Assembly: GCA_965200795.1 (NCBI GenBank)
Contig: CBDAVB010000039.1
Span: 1 to 64,000 of the forward strand
DNA from: Parashewanella sp965200795
Lineage (GTDB): Bacteria; Pseudomonadota; Gammaproteobacteria; Enterobacterales; Shewanellaceae
Length of the DNA stretch: 64,000 bases
Reading direction: 5' to 3'
This document shows positions 1-8,146 of the stretch, one piece after another. Position numbers and translations under genes: made by a program. Below the pieces are notes generated by a model. That model saw only the letters and a list, made by a program, of their open reading frames with translations, searched no databases and was not told the origin of the DNA. The number at the start of each line of letters is the position of its first letter. The first letter of the stretch is position 1.

Positions 1-1927
1 CTTGCTGCCAGCGTTCGATTTGTGAATCTTTAAGCACTGATGTCATGGTGAGATAGCAATTCACTTCTTCGCGCGGCACATAGCAGTCGGGATGTTCGTA
101 TTCCTGACTCAAACGAGATAAGTAGCGGCAGAAATTGATCTCCGGCTCGTTAATCCGCGGGCATCTGGCGCTGAGCGTCTGATGGTAAGCCAATACCAGC
201 AGGGCATGCGTGCAAATCACGGCCCTGATGTATTCCGCCCGGCATTTAGCCCCTCTGTCATTTTCAAATTGCTGCTTGATTTCCCTGAATTCCGGGTAGT
301 TAGATACCGAGGCATCATCAAATTGCTTGACGATACTTAAATAAGCGTGGTATTCGGAATTTAAGGCGGTAATCGCCAGTTTGATTTTTTTGCGTTCGAT
401 GATTAAGTGAGTGATATCCTCATCGGTAATCTCTGCTTTTGATTCAGTCTTGTTTATCATCTGACCTGTCTTTTGGGTGATGTTTTTTATCCACTGAAGA
501 CCTGAGTCGCCCTTTCTTACGATCATGCCGTATCGCTGGTGCGGCACTTTGACTGAAAAATACTGCGGATTACGGCAGGCTAAGCGGACAGGCTCTTGAA
601 TAAGTTGGTTGAGTAACGGAACTTTGACCCGATCGGTATCGAGAAATTTCGAAAAATCATAAGACAGGCTGTGATTAATCAGCGGTTTCACGGGAGATTT
701 AGCTTTGTACTTTAGTTTTTTGTCGGGTGACGCTGTTTCACTGTACGCGCCGGACGCCTGATGAGTCATTCGCTGCTGAAGCTGAAGATTGGTTAATAAT
801 CTGGTTCGGATTTGATTTTGCGCGCCGCTGTTAAAAAGCTCAAATTTCGTGGAACTCACTTCTGAAAAGGGTTGGCATAAGTCGAGTAAAAAGCCGCTGG
901 CGAGATAATCCGCGGCGTCGAGCTTATCTGTGAAGAACTTGACGTGACGACCTGATAACAGCGGCTCGCCTCTGGCCTGTAACGGTTTCATGGTTCGGAT
1001 ACTTGAACCCGCCGAAAACCGGAACAGGACTTTGATTTTTACTTTACTGATATGGGAGACAATGGCTTCAAATCTGAGGAACCAGTCCACTTTGGGTTGT
1101 AAATAATTAAACAGCGGCAGGGCGTTATCGATTTTAAATTCTAAGTTAACGGACTGGCGGTTCTTTTTATCCGTTAACGCGCTTAACCAGCGGCGCCGGA
1201 ACTCATTGTTAAGCAGAGTTAACCCCTGAGTCTGCAGCTTTACGGCGCAATTTAACAGAAGTTTTCGTTTTGCTGACGTCAGGCCGTCGGCCAGTAAAAC
1301 TGACCGCTGATAACTCGACGCGAAATACTCGACGGTGGGTTTTTTCGCTAACGCGGCCAGCTCTCTTCTTAACGCGGCGGTTTGTTGTTTTTCCAGGTCG
1401 TTGATTAGCCCGTTGATCTGAGCCGAGACCGCGTTTAACGCACCGGCCGGCATTAACGCGAGATTGGCCAGAGGCTCAAGCATAACCAGCTGATGCTGAG
1501 GCAGTGATTTATTGAGGATCAGGCCGAGTAAGCGTTCTAAACGGGCGGCGGTTTTTAACAGTTTTTCCGAGTGCTCAGAGCTTAAATGCCCTTTGTGCTT
1601 TTTAATAAATTCAGTTTTCAAAATCACATAGCGGATCAGGGTCGGAATTTTCTCCCAGAAGGAAAACTCGTCACCGAACAATTTCGCTTCAATATGAAAT
1701 CTGGGGGTAAACTCAAGCGGTTCGGCCGGTTCATATAAGACTTTCGCAAAACTCAGCGTGACTTTTTTCTTTTGTGACACACCGCTGGCGGGATCTTTGC
1801 GGTGTAAGGTTTTCGGCGAGTTGGTTTTCGGCGCTTTGACCGCTTTGGGCATCTTTGCCTTGGGCTTGAATTTATATTTAATTTTCGGCGTCGCGCCGAG
1901 CAGTCTGACTTGAATGATCCCGCCCAC
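1..1927 (-). CDS. Large protein of unknown function, candidate type III effector (partial)
   Basis: An uninterrupted minus-strand frame runs from a GTG at 1927 to the window edge, giving at least 642 residues. The GTG is preceded by AGGAG at a spacing of six bases, which fixes the start. The first 55 residues are rich in Lys, Pro, Ala and Ser (KYKFKPKAKMPKAVKAPK) and look disordered. The rest is mostly helical, with no signal peptide or membrane segment. I do not recognise the family. The gene begins only 15 bases after the stop of a CesT-like secretion chaperone on the same strand. Chaperone genes often sit directly upstream of their cognate effector, so an effector role is the best inference. 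The C-terminus lies outside the window. Confidence 0.8.
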   Translation of the reverse strand, partial: MGGIIQVRLLGATPKIKYKFKPKAKMPKAVKAPKTNSPKTLHRKDPASGVSQKKKVTLSFAKVLYEPAEPLEFTPRFHIEAKLFGDEFSFWEKIPTLIRYVILKTEFIKKHKGHLSSEHSEKLLKTAARLERLLGLILNKSLPQHQLVMLEPLANLALMPAGALNAVSAQINGLINDLEKQQTAALRRELAALAKKPTVEYFASSYQRSVLLADGLTSAKRKLLLNCAVKLQTQGLTLLNNEFRRRWLSALTDKKNRQSVNLEFKIDNALPLFNYLQPKVDWFLRFEAIVSHISKVKIKVLFRFSAGSSIRTMKPLQARGEPLLSGRHVKFFTDKLDAADYLASGFLLDLCQPFSEVSSTKFELFNSGAQNQIRTRLLTNLQLQQRMTHQASGAYSETASPDKKLKYKAKSPVKPLINHSLSYDFSKFLDTDRVKVPLLNQLIQEPVRLACRNPQYFSVKVPHQRYGMIVRKGDSGLQWIKNITQKTGQMINKTESKAEITDEDITHLIIERKKIKLAITALNSEYHAYLSIVKQFDDASVSNYPEFREIKQQFENDRGAKCRAEYIRAVICTHALLVLAYHQTLSARCPRINEPEINFCRYLSRLSQEYEHPDCYVPREEVNCYLTMTSVLKDSQIERWQQ

Positions 1928-1942
1928 GTTTGACTCCTGACA

Positions 1943-2410
1943 TTAAAGCAAGTCGATAGATAACCAGCGCCTGGATTCGGCACTGTTATCTTTTGACTGT
2001 TTCGCTGACGCCGGGGACGCGTGACCGGAACCGGTTTTATTCTCAGTCGCCGAGAGTTGCGCGGCCCAGTAATTCAGTACCACTAAAAAATCGGTCAGCT
2101 GCTGATTTAAACTGGCTTTATTCTGAATGGAGCACTGAAAAGCGAGAATAACGGTGTCATCATCCAGCATAGATAAGGTAGCGCCTTTGGTGCCTTTCCA
2201 GAAACAATTGGCCCGGAGAAGTTTACAGGCCTGAGCTGAGTCTTCGAGCTGACCCGCGCAAGCGTAAATGACTAACATCGCGTCCTGGTAATGAAAGTTA
2301 ATAAGTTGCTGCTCCATTTCCGCCAGAAATACCCCGCTCTCATCAAACTTTACGGTTTGATGAAGAACGTCCGTTAGTGCTTTTTCCCAGAGGGATAAGT
2401 TTTGTCTCAT
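1943..2410 (-). CDS. CesT/Tir-type type III secretion chaperone family protein
   Basis: A 155-residue acidic protein whose order of elements matches class I type III secretion chaperones of the CesT/SycE fold. It has an N-terminal helix, then strands with the pattern DAMLVIYACAGQL, a helix (ACKLLRANCFW), a strand pair around LSMLDDDTVILAFQCS, and a long C-terminal helix (LNQQLTDFLVVLNYWAAQL). These chaperones bind the N-terminal region of one effector in the cytoplasm and deliver it to the secretion ATPase. The last 40 residues are Ser/Ala-rich and look disordered. Family assignment is by eye from the motif order and length. No other secretion genes are in the window, so the apparatus must lie elsewhere if this is functional. 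Confidence 0.65.
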   Translation of the reverse strand: MRQNLSLWEKALTDVLHQTVKFDESGVFLAEMEQQLINFHYQDAMLVIYACAGQLEDSAQACKLLRANCFWKGTKGATLSMLDDDTVILAFQCSIQNKASLNQQLTDFLVVLNYWAAQLSATENKTGSGHASPASAKQSKDNSAESRRWLSIDLL

Positions 2411-2452
2411 GGCTCAACTGAAAGAAAGTAAGGTCTGTCAGTTAACCATAGT

Positions 2453-3598
2453 TCAAATCGCGCCGGTGAGCTGAGAGTTATAGATACTCTGCCCCGGAAA
2501 AACGTGTTTAATTAAGCCGGGCTTAAGCTGCCAGTGCTGAGTTAAGACGGTGGCCAGCCAGCTTAACGTGTTGGTCGTCGGCATTAAATCACGGTTTTCA
2601 AATAACTGCTCAGGTTTCAGACCCGGCCAGTTTCCCAGAATCCGCCCTCCCTTTAAAGCGCCGCCGGCGAGAAACATCACACTGCCCGTACCATGATCCG
2701 TGCCGCCGGTTCCGTTTTCTCTTACCGTGCGTCCGAATTCGGTTGCCAGAGCCACCACGGTGTTTTTCCAGAGCGGTCCCAGTGATATTTTCAGCTCGGC
2801 AAGACCTTGATCTAATTCCGTCAGCCGGCGTTCTAATCTCGGCTGCTGAGCATTGTGAGTATCCCAGCCGCCGATTTCGAGCATGGCGCAATCCATATCC
2901 GGGCTTTGAGTCAGCAACCGGGCGCAGCCGCGGGTTAAACCGGCGAAGCCGGCCCGTGCTTGTTTGTGATCAGGATCCTCTGTTTTGCTTTTTATTTCCA
3001 GGCCGTGATTTAAATTATCCAGCAGGGTCTTATCGTTCCGGTACATGGTTTTCAGAACCTGATAAATATCATCGCCGGCTTGTTTCTGCTTGTCAGGGTA
3101 CCAGGAATTGACGTTTTTTGAGCCTCTTAAGCTCACCGGTACTGAGTAATCAACGGCAACGGCGTCGGTATGCATTTGATTGAGCGCCCGGGCCAGCCAG
3201 CCCGTTTTAGTGTTTCGGGTGCCGGTGCCGCTTTCTAAATAATCCTGTCCGTCAAAATGCGAACGACCCGGGTAGCCGCTGCCGACGGCGACGATAGGTA
3301 ACAGCTGCTTGCGCTGATACCAGTTATGTAAGTTTTTCAGCGCCGGATTCAGGGTAAAGCCTTCTGATAACGGCAGTCTCGGCGTCGGGATCTGCCCGGC
3401 AAGATTCGGGCGCATACTCAGGTAGTCAGCTTCAAATTCTGGGATCACCGTGTGCAGTGAATCCAGGGCGCCGCGCAGAATAACCCAGATGAAAATAGGG
3501 CGGTCGGAGTTTGAGCGGGGTGCGGCGAACGCCCATTTCGGGCTTTGCAGCAGAACTAAGCCGCCGCCCATCAGTTTGATAAAGTCTCGACGTTGCAT
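2453..3598 (-). CDS. DUF1501 family protein with Tat signal
   Basis: A 381-residue protein. It starts with a twin-arginine signal (QRRDFIK, then a hydrophobic stretch GGGLVLL, then AFAAP), so export by the Tat pathway is likely. The body has features of the DUF1501 family, which belongs to the alkaline phosphatase/sulfatase-like fold: FIWVILRGALDSLHTVIP near the N-terminus, SHFDGQDYLESG in the middle, and GGWDTHNAQQ, LATEFGRTVREN and GGTDHGTGSVMFL in the second half. It starts 17 bases after the DUF1800 gene, the usual partner of this family, so the two form one operon. The biochemical function of the pair is not established. Confidence 0.9.
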   Translation of the reverse strand: MQRRDFIKLMGGGLVLLQSPKWAFAAPRSNSDRPIFIWVILRGALDSLHTVIPEFEADYLSMRPNLAGQIPTPRLPLSEGFTLNPALKNLHNWYQRKQLLPIVAVGSGYPGRSHFDGQDYLESGTGTRNTKTGWLARALNQMHTDAVAVDYSVPVSLRGSKNVNSWYPDKQKQAGDDIYQVLKTMYRNDKTLLDNLNHGLEIKSKTEDPDHKQARAGFAGLTRGCARLLTQSPDMDCAMLEIGGWDTHNAQQPRLERRLTELDQGLAELKISLGPLWKNTVVALATEFGRTVRENGTGGTDHGTGSVMFLAGGALKGGRILGNWPGLKPEQLFENRDLMPTTNTLSWLATVLTQHWQLKPGLIKHVFPGQSIYNSQLTGAI

Positions 3599-3615
3599 GA
3601 CGTTTTCTCCTCAGC

Positions 3616-4971
3616 CTATCTTCTTAAGAATTCGGGGCTCATTAATAACAGGGTTAACGCGTCAGGCCGGCTCTGGGCGCGCCGGATCAGAGTTTGGGTG
3701 TTCTCACTCACATTGCCGGCGAATAATCTGCGGCTGAGCCGCCGCGGATTCATTCCTGCCCGGTGTTTTACCAGCCGCGCCGCCCAGTCAACGCGGGACA
3801 TCAACGCGGCGGGGCCGTTCCAGTCGGCTTCGATGTCTCCGTAGCCTTCCGGGGAACCGGCTTTAAACGGGCTCTGTCCGAGCAGGTTTAGTGCCCGGAT
3901 GAGCGACTGATGATTTTCGGGAGTAAAATTCAGTGCCCGGTGGGCGGATATCACAAACTCTCTCGGTGTTTTGAATTTTTCCGGCCGCGGCCGCCAGGAT
4001 TCCTCAGCGTTGATCATCGCCGTCATGACTTGTCTGATATTGCCGTTGGTCTGCCGCCAGCGTGTCACCATTTTGTCTTGTAAGGACCGCGGCGGATTGT
4101 CGTTAATAAAGTGTTTTGCCAGCTTAAAGCACAGATGCTCAGCGGTGGCCGGGTGGCGGGCGAGATCGGTTATCATCGCCGCGCCCTGAGCCTCGCCTCG
4201 CTGAGTATAGGTTTTACCCAGCAGAACGCGGTTGCCGGGTTCGTGGCCGTTACGGCGGTAATAAAATCCGACTTTATAATCCTTAAGCGGTAACGCCACG
4301 CTCCAGCCGGTAATGCCTTTGGCGAGCTCTATTACATCGGCTTGAGTGTAGCCGCCGTTGACCCCGAGGGTATGCAGCTCCATCATTTCCCGCGCCAGAT
4401 TTTCATTCAGGCCTTTTGCGCGGCGTTTGCCGATTGTTGAGTCCGACCCGAGGGAAATATCGTTATTAAGATAAACCAGCATGCAGGGGTGACGCGCCAC
4501 GGCCAGTAACATGTCCTCGAAATCGCCGAGGAGGTTGGGCGCGACGGCCTCACGCTCTAAGGTCGGCGCTAACGCCGCCATTTTCTGTCCTTTTGCGGTC
4601 ACACTGAAATGGTTGGAGAAAAAGTCCAGTAACCGCCACGACAAACTGTCGGGAGAGTGAATAGCTCTGACTAAGGTATCGCAGCATAATGCCTGATAAC
4701 TTCGCTGAAAAAACGGTTTGAGCCCGCGCCCGGTTTTCCTGTGTTTGCCCGGCAGCACGCAGGCGGATGATAATTCAGCGAAGCGTCGTTTTTGGGTAAA
4801 ATCAGCCAGATGAAGCAGCAGCTCGTCAGAGCCGGGCAGAGCCGGGTTAAATTCCGGTGTGATTAACTGCCTGATTAAAAAAGCCTTAGGGCCGGACTCA
4901 GCTTGCTGTATTTCATTTAAGCGCGCGCCGAGCCCGAAACGATTGGCGGCGATAACGGCATCTGACGACAT
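3616..4971 (-). CDS. DUF1800 family protein
   Basis: About 452 residues from the ATG at 4971. The family opens with a short stretch like SDAVIAANRFGLGAR, so I prefer this start. In-frame upstream starts at 5010 (preceded by GAGG) and 5031 are possible. Family-typical segments are visible: DFFSNHFSVTAKG, LLAVARHPCMLVYLNN, NENLAREMMELHTLGVNGGYTQADV and FVISAHRALNF. DUF1800 proteins are nearly always encoded beside DUF1501 proteins, as here, with a 17-base gap. The role is unknown; envelope or extracellular work has been suggested by the exported partner. Confidence 0.9.
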   Translation of the reverse strand: MSSDAVIAANRFGLGARLNEIQQAESGPKAFLIRQLITPEFNPALPGSDELLLHLADFTQKRRFAELSSACVLPGKHRKTGRGLKPFFQRSYQALCCDTLVRAIHSPDSLSWRLLDFFSNHFSVTAKGQKMAALAPTLEREAVAPNLLGDFEDMLLAVARHPCMLVYLNNDISLGSDSTIGKRRAKGLNENLAREMMELHTLGVNGGYTQADVIELAKGITGWSVALPLKDYKVGFYYRRNGHEPGNRVLLGKTYTQRGEAQGAAMITDLARHPATAEHLCFKLAKHFINDNPPRSLQDKMVTRWRQTNGNIRQVMTAMINAEESWRPRPEKFKTPREFVISAHRALNFTPENHQSLIRALNLLGQSPFKAGSPEGYGDIEADWNGPAALMSRVDWAARLVKHRAGMNPRRLSRRLFAGNVSENTQTLIRRAQSRPDALTLLLMSPEFLRR

Positions 4972-5127
4972 AAGTGACCCCGGAACAGAGATTAACCATA
5001 GCCTCAACATACCCGCCTCACGGGAAAACACGATATTTTTTACACACTTTTACCCTGTCTTACAGTCAGCTTTCAGGCTGAACCGGCCTGTCGCCTCAAT
5101 GACGGGTTATGCCGCGGCGACAGTTTC

Positions 5128-7698
5128 TTATGCGGAGTGTTTAACGGCGACCTCAAACTCGCCGAATGATGTCCTTAACTGGTTTATTGTTCCCAGCATT
5201 TCAGTTGACTTATGTCCGCCCGCTTCTATTTCCGAGGAAGTTAGTCTCTGTTCTTGCTGTGTTTTTTTGTTTATATATTGTTCGGCGAGTGCGGCTCGTC
5301 TCAACAGGCAAAGCCATTTAATCTCTCGCGGAAGTGAGTTAACCTTTGAAAGCCGGGTTAATAACTCTTTGATCCCCCAGAAAGTGATAGAAAAATTATC
5401 AAACAGTATCTTTACGTCAGAGTTCGCCGTCACCTGTTTAAAGTCATTAATTGACCGCTGCAGTTTGTTGTATATTTCATTTAAATTATCACATAATCCG
5501 GGTATTTTTTTTACCGCGGTGATAAACCTGTCTTTAAATTTATACGTGTCGTGAAATCCGCCGTTCGCTAACGCGAATTTGTATTGCTGGATATTTGAGA
5601 CATATTTTAATATTTCAAAGAGCTGAACTTTAACATGAAACCAGATGACATCGACTTTAGCTAATCTGATTAAGCCGGTACATTTATCATCAAGTGTTTT
5701 GCCCTCTTTACTTTCTGCACTCAGTAAATTATCAAGCGCCGTAAGCGACGTTTCTAACGACGACCGATTTTCGTTAAATAACCTTGAAATACGAGAATGC
5801 AGTGTCTCGAAATGATCAGTTTCAATATGAGCGGCCGGTTTTACCGTATCTTCGGGCTTACTGTTGATGCCTGACAGTAAACCGTCACCTTCAGAGGAAG
5901 ACACGGACGCGGATTCAGACAGCGCGTAACGCGTGATTTTGAACTGAGCTTTTCGCAAAGGCTCAGACTGAGCGTTCTCTAACGCCTCGGATTCCGACAG
6001 CCATTGATCAAGCTCTTGCTTTTTGATTTGTAAATCAGTGTTCATTTTATCTATTTTTTCAAAGCATCCGATGACATCACCCGGTGCTAGTTCAGATTCC
6101 TCACCCTTACACTCACAAACGCTTTCAGCCTCAGCCTTGATCTTTTTAAGCAACGGACAACTGACACATTTATTAAGCTGAATAATCATATCACTGACAA
6201 ATAAAACTTCCTGTGTCTCAAGTGACTTAACGGTTTTGTCCAGCCAATGCGCGACAGTGTCAGAACATTGTTTAAAATTACTTTCAGTAGTCAGTAACTC
6301 TTGTAATCCCCGGTGATTAAAAATAAAAAAAACAATGTCATAGAAATCACCATCCGAATCAGGATGATCCCGGCACATTTTAATAAGATTTGAGCATAGT
6401 ATAATAAGCGACTGATTCAGACCCGGGTGATTTTTCTGGGCGCAGACAGTATAAAATTCCTTTAAGCTCTGTTTTATATGACTAAGAATAAATTTATCAT
6501 GATGCAGCCGCATGAGACTGTTTTTATATTCCCTGTTTGAAGCTATATTTTCTGTCATAAAACAGTAATATCTTAATCTTAAAATATGTAAAATAGACTT
6601 GAAATTATCGGTTGCTTGTCCCGGATTATTGCGTTGACTTTTTTCTAAGTTGATTTGTATCGCGTCAAAACGCTGCGTAATAAGTTTTTCAAAGATAAAC
6701 ATCCGCTTGTATGGTTCGCATTCATTACGTTTATTTTGCGGGATATATTGCTTTTCGAACGCGTCTAATTCCGTTAAACAGCTAAAATTTTCACAGGCAA
6801 TCATAAGCATTATGTCGGCATTGGCACATAAAAACGCCAATATCTTCGTGTAACCTATTTTCTCGCGGACAGCCGGTCTCAAATAAACGTCTAAAGAGGG
6901 GAGCATCTGATCATAATAATCATACCAGGTTAATAAGTTATTTAAATTACCGCAATTCGCTAATCTAAGCCTGAGCGCGTTGACGTCGCCTTTGTTATCG
7001 TCTGCTAATTTGTGAATGATGCCGGACATTCGTATTTGCTTGGCATGAATATCAGACAATTCATTGCATGCCGTTTGCGCGGCATCAATATTCCGGAAGT
7101 TGAATTTGTTTGACATCTGGTCAGGCATCCTTTTGTCTGAAATTGATTGCCTTAAGCTTCGTCTGAGGGTTTCATGACAAATGGGGGCTTGTGTTATTTC
7201 TGACGGTGGCGGCGTCGCTTGCGTTTCAGTGTCATTTCCTGATGATTCCGTTTCAGTGTCATTTCCTGAAGGTTCCGTTTCAGTGTCATTTCCTGATGGT
7301 TCCGTTTCAGTGTCATTTCCTGATTGGTGAGCCTGCCATTGCCAGCTTTTTACCGTTTGTTTGTCAGATTCGTCTGCTGGATTTGCTTCAATTACTCTTA
7401 CTTCGAAATTTTTTAATACTACGCCTTTTTTAGGGAACCGGTTAGAATCCAGAATATCGGGTACCAAGTCCCGCACAAACGAAGGATTGAAAAAAGAGCT
7501 AAGTTCCACTGTATTCCCGACTGCAACATGCGGGAATGACTTACTAAAAGTTTTTAATTCGTTAGCCGTAGCTGATGGCTTCACACTTATTTTATAAACG
7601 ACTTCAAGCTGATTAGTTTGAGTCTGCTTAATACCGTGCTGTTGCGACGACTCCGCCGAAGAAATGGTAGCGTCACCCTTAACTGATTTCATTGCCAT
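5128..7698 (-). CDS. Tandem paralogue 1 of 6, unknown large helical protein
   Basis: An 856-residue protein with no signal peptide or transmembrane segment, preceded by GAGG at a suitable distance. N-terminal residues 1-125 are Ser/Thr/Gln-rich. Residues 126-160 hold four copies of a nine-residue repeat (SGNDTETEP and variants), encoded by 27-bp tandem repeats; paralogue 2 has one copy. A conserved PPPSEITQ linker leads into a divergent middle (about 170-430). A conserved C-terminal half follows, with ELLTTESNF, FEKIDKMNTDL and IQQYKFALANGGFHDTYKF. The last 220 residues are nearly identical to paralogue 2. I do not recognise the family. Secreted effector or surface antigen are guesses based only on size, array structure and host-association signs. 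Confidence 0.9.
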   Translation of the reverse strand: MAMKSVKGDATISSAESSQQHGIKQTQTNQLEVVYKISVKPSATANELKTFSKSFPHVAVGNTVELSSFFNPSFVRDLVPDILDSNRFPKKGVVLKNFEVRVIEANPADESDKQTVKSWQWQAHQSGNDTETEPSGNDTETEPSGNDTETESSGNDTETQATPPPSEITQAPICHETLRRSLRQSISDKRMPDQMSNKFNFRNIDAAQTACNELSDIHAKQIRMSGIIHKLADDNKGDVNALRLRLANCGNLNNLLTWYDYYDQMLPSLDVYLRPAVREKIGYTKILAFLCANADIMLMIACENFSCLTELDAFEKQYIPQNKRNECEPYKRMFIFEKLITQRFDAIQINLEKSQRNNPGQATDNFKSILHILRLRYYCFMTENIASNREYKNSLMRLHHDKFILSHIKQSLKEFYTVCAQKNHPGLNQSLIILCSNLIKMCRDHPDSDGDFYDIVFFIFNHRGLQELLTTESNFKQCSDTVAHWLDKTVKSLETQEVLFVSDMIIQLNKCVSCPLLKKIKAEAESVCECKGEESELAPGDVIGCFEKIDKMNTDLQIKKQELDQWLSESEALENAQSEPLRKAQFKITRYALSESASVSSSEGDGLLSGINSKPEDTVKPAAHIETDHFETLHSRISRLFNENRSSLETSLTALDNLLSAESKEGKTLDDKCTGLIRLAKVDVIWFHVKVQLFEILKYVSNIQQYKFALANGGFHDTYKFKDRFITAVKKIPGLCDNLNEIYNKLQRSINDFKQVTANSDVKILFDNFSITFWGIKELLTRLSKVNSLPREIKWLCLLRRAALAEQYINKKTQQEQRLTSSEIEAGGHKSTEMLGTINQLRTSFGEFEVAVKHSA
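7220..7325 (-). repeat. 27-bp coding tandem repeat, four copies
   Basis: Inside paralogue 1, a 27-base unit encoding SGNDTETEP is repeated four times with few substitutions. The same position in paralogue 2 carries one unit and paralogues 3-6 carry none, so copy number has changed during expansion of the array. The period is a multiple of three, so changes would lengthen the linker without breaking the frame. Confidence 0.85.
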
Positions 7699-8146
7699 AT
7701 AGAAGCCTCATTACTCATTAATAATAATATTAATATTGCTGAACCCGTAAAACTCAGTTGAGCGAGTTAAATTGCCTTAATTAGGAAAGTTACTTAATTT
7801 GGATAACTAAATGTAGTCGGATAAAAATTCTTTTTTAATTTTAAATTTAATTTTAATTCTGTCATACCAGCCCCGGCCGGTATACCGCGATTTTTTATTA
7901 AAATCATCGCGGCGCCGGACTCCGGCTTTGCGGTTAGAATCGTTACTCGGAATGTTTAACGGCGGCCTCAAACTCGCCGAATGATGTCGTTAACTGGTTT
8001 ATTAAAGGGTTATCTTACAGCCAGAAAACTTAACTTAGCTACCTGTCCAGTTTATGGGGTCCATCATATACCAGCCCCGGCCGGTATACCGCGATTTTTT
8101 ATTAAAATCATCGCGGCGCCGGACTCCGGCTTTGCGGTTAGAATCG
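7699..8146. repeat. Intergenic region with a 140-bp direct duplication and a paralogue relic
   Basis: The stretch 7864-8003 is repeated identically at 8068-8207. Each copy contains a REP-like GC-rich inverted element (starting ATACCAGCCCCGGCCGGTAT) followed by the last 20 or so codons of the paralogue family. At 8068 the copy continues into the intact paralogue 2. At 7864 it stops after 20 codons (7943-8003), so it is a stranded 3' end of a lost copy. Between them, 8004-8067 is unrelated sequence I cannot assign. The part nearest paralogue 1 (about 7700-7860) is AT-rich and should hold its promoter. Confidence 0.85.
7943..8003 (-). pseudogene. Relic of a paralogue-family C-terminus
   Basis: Twenty codons, including the stop, match the end of paralogue 2 exactly (INQLTTSFGEFEAAVKHSE in family reading). 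The match ends abruptly at 8003. It is a fragment left by unequal recombination or deletion in the array. Confidence 0.8.

Noticed and set aside
4859..5554. 231-codon plus-strand frame spanning the start of DUF1800 and the end of paralogue 1
   Set aside because: It is antisense to two well-supported genes, has no ribosome binding site and no recognisable protein features.
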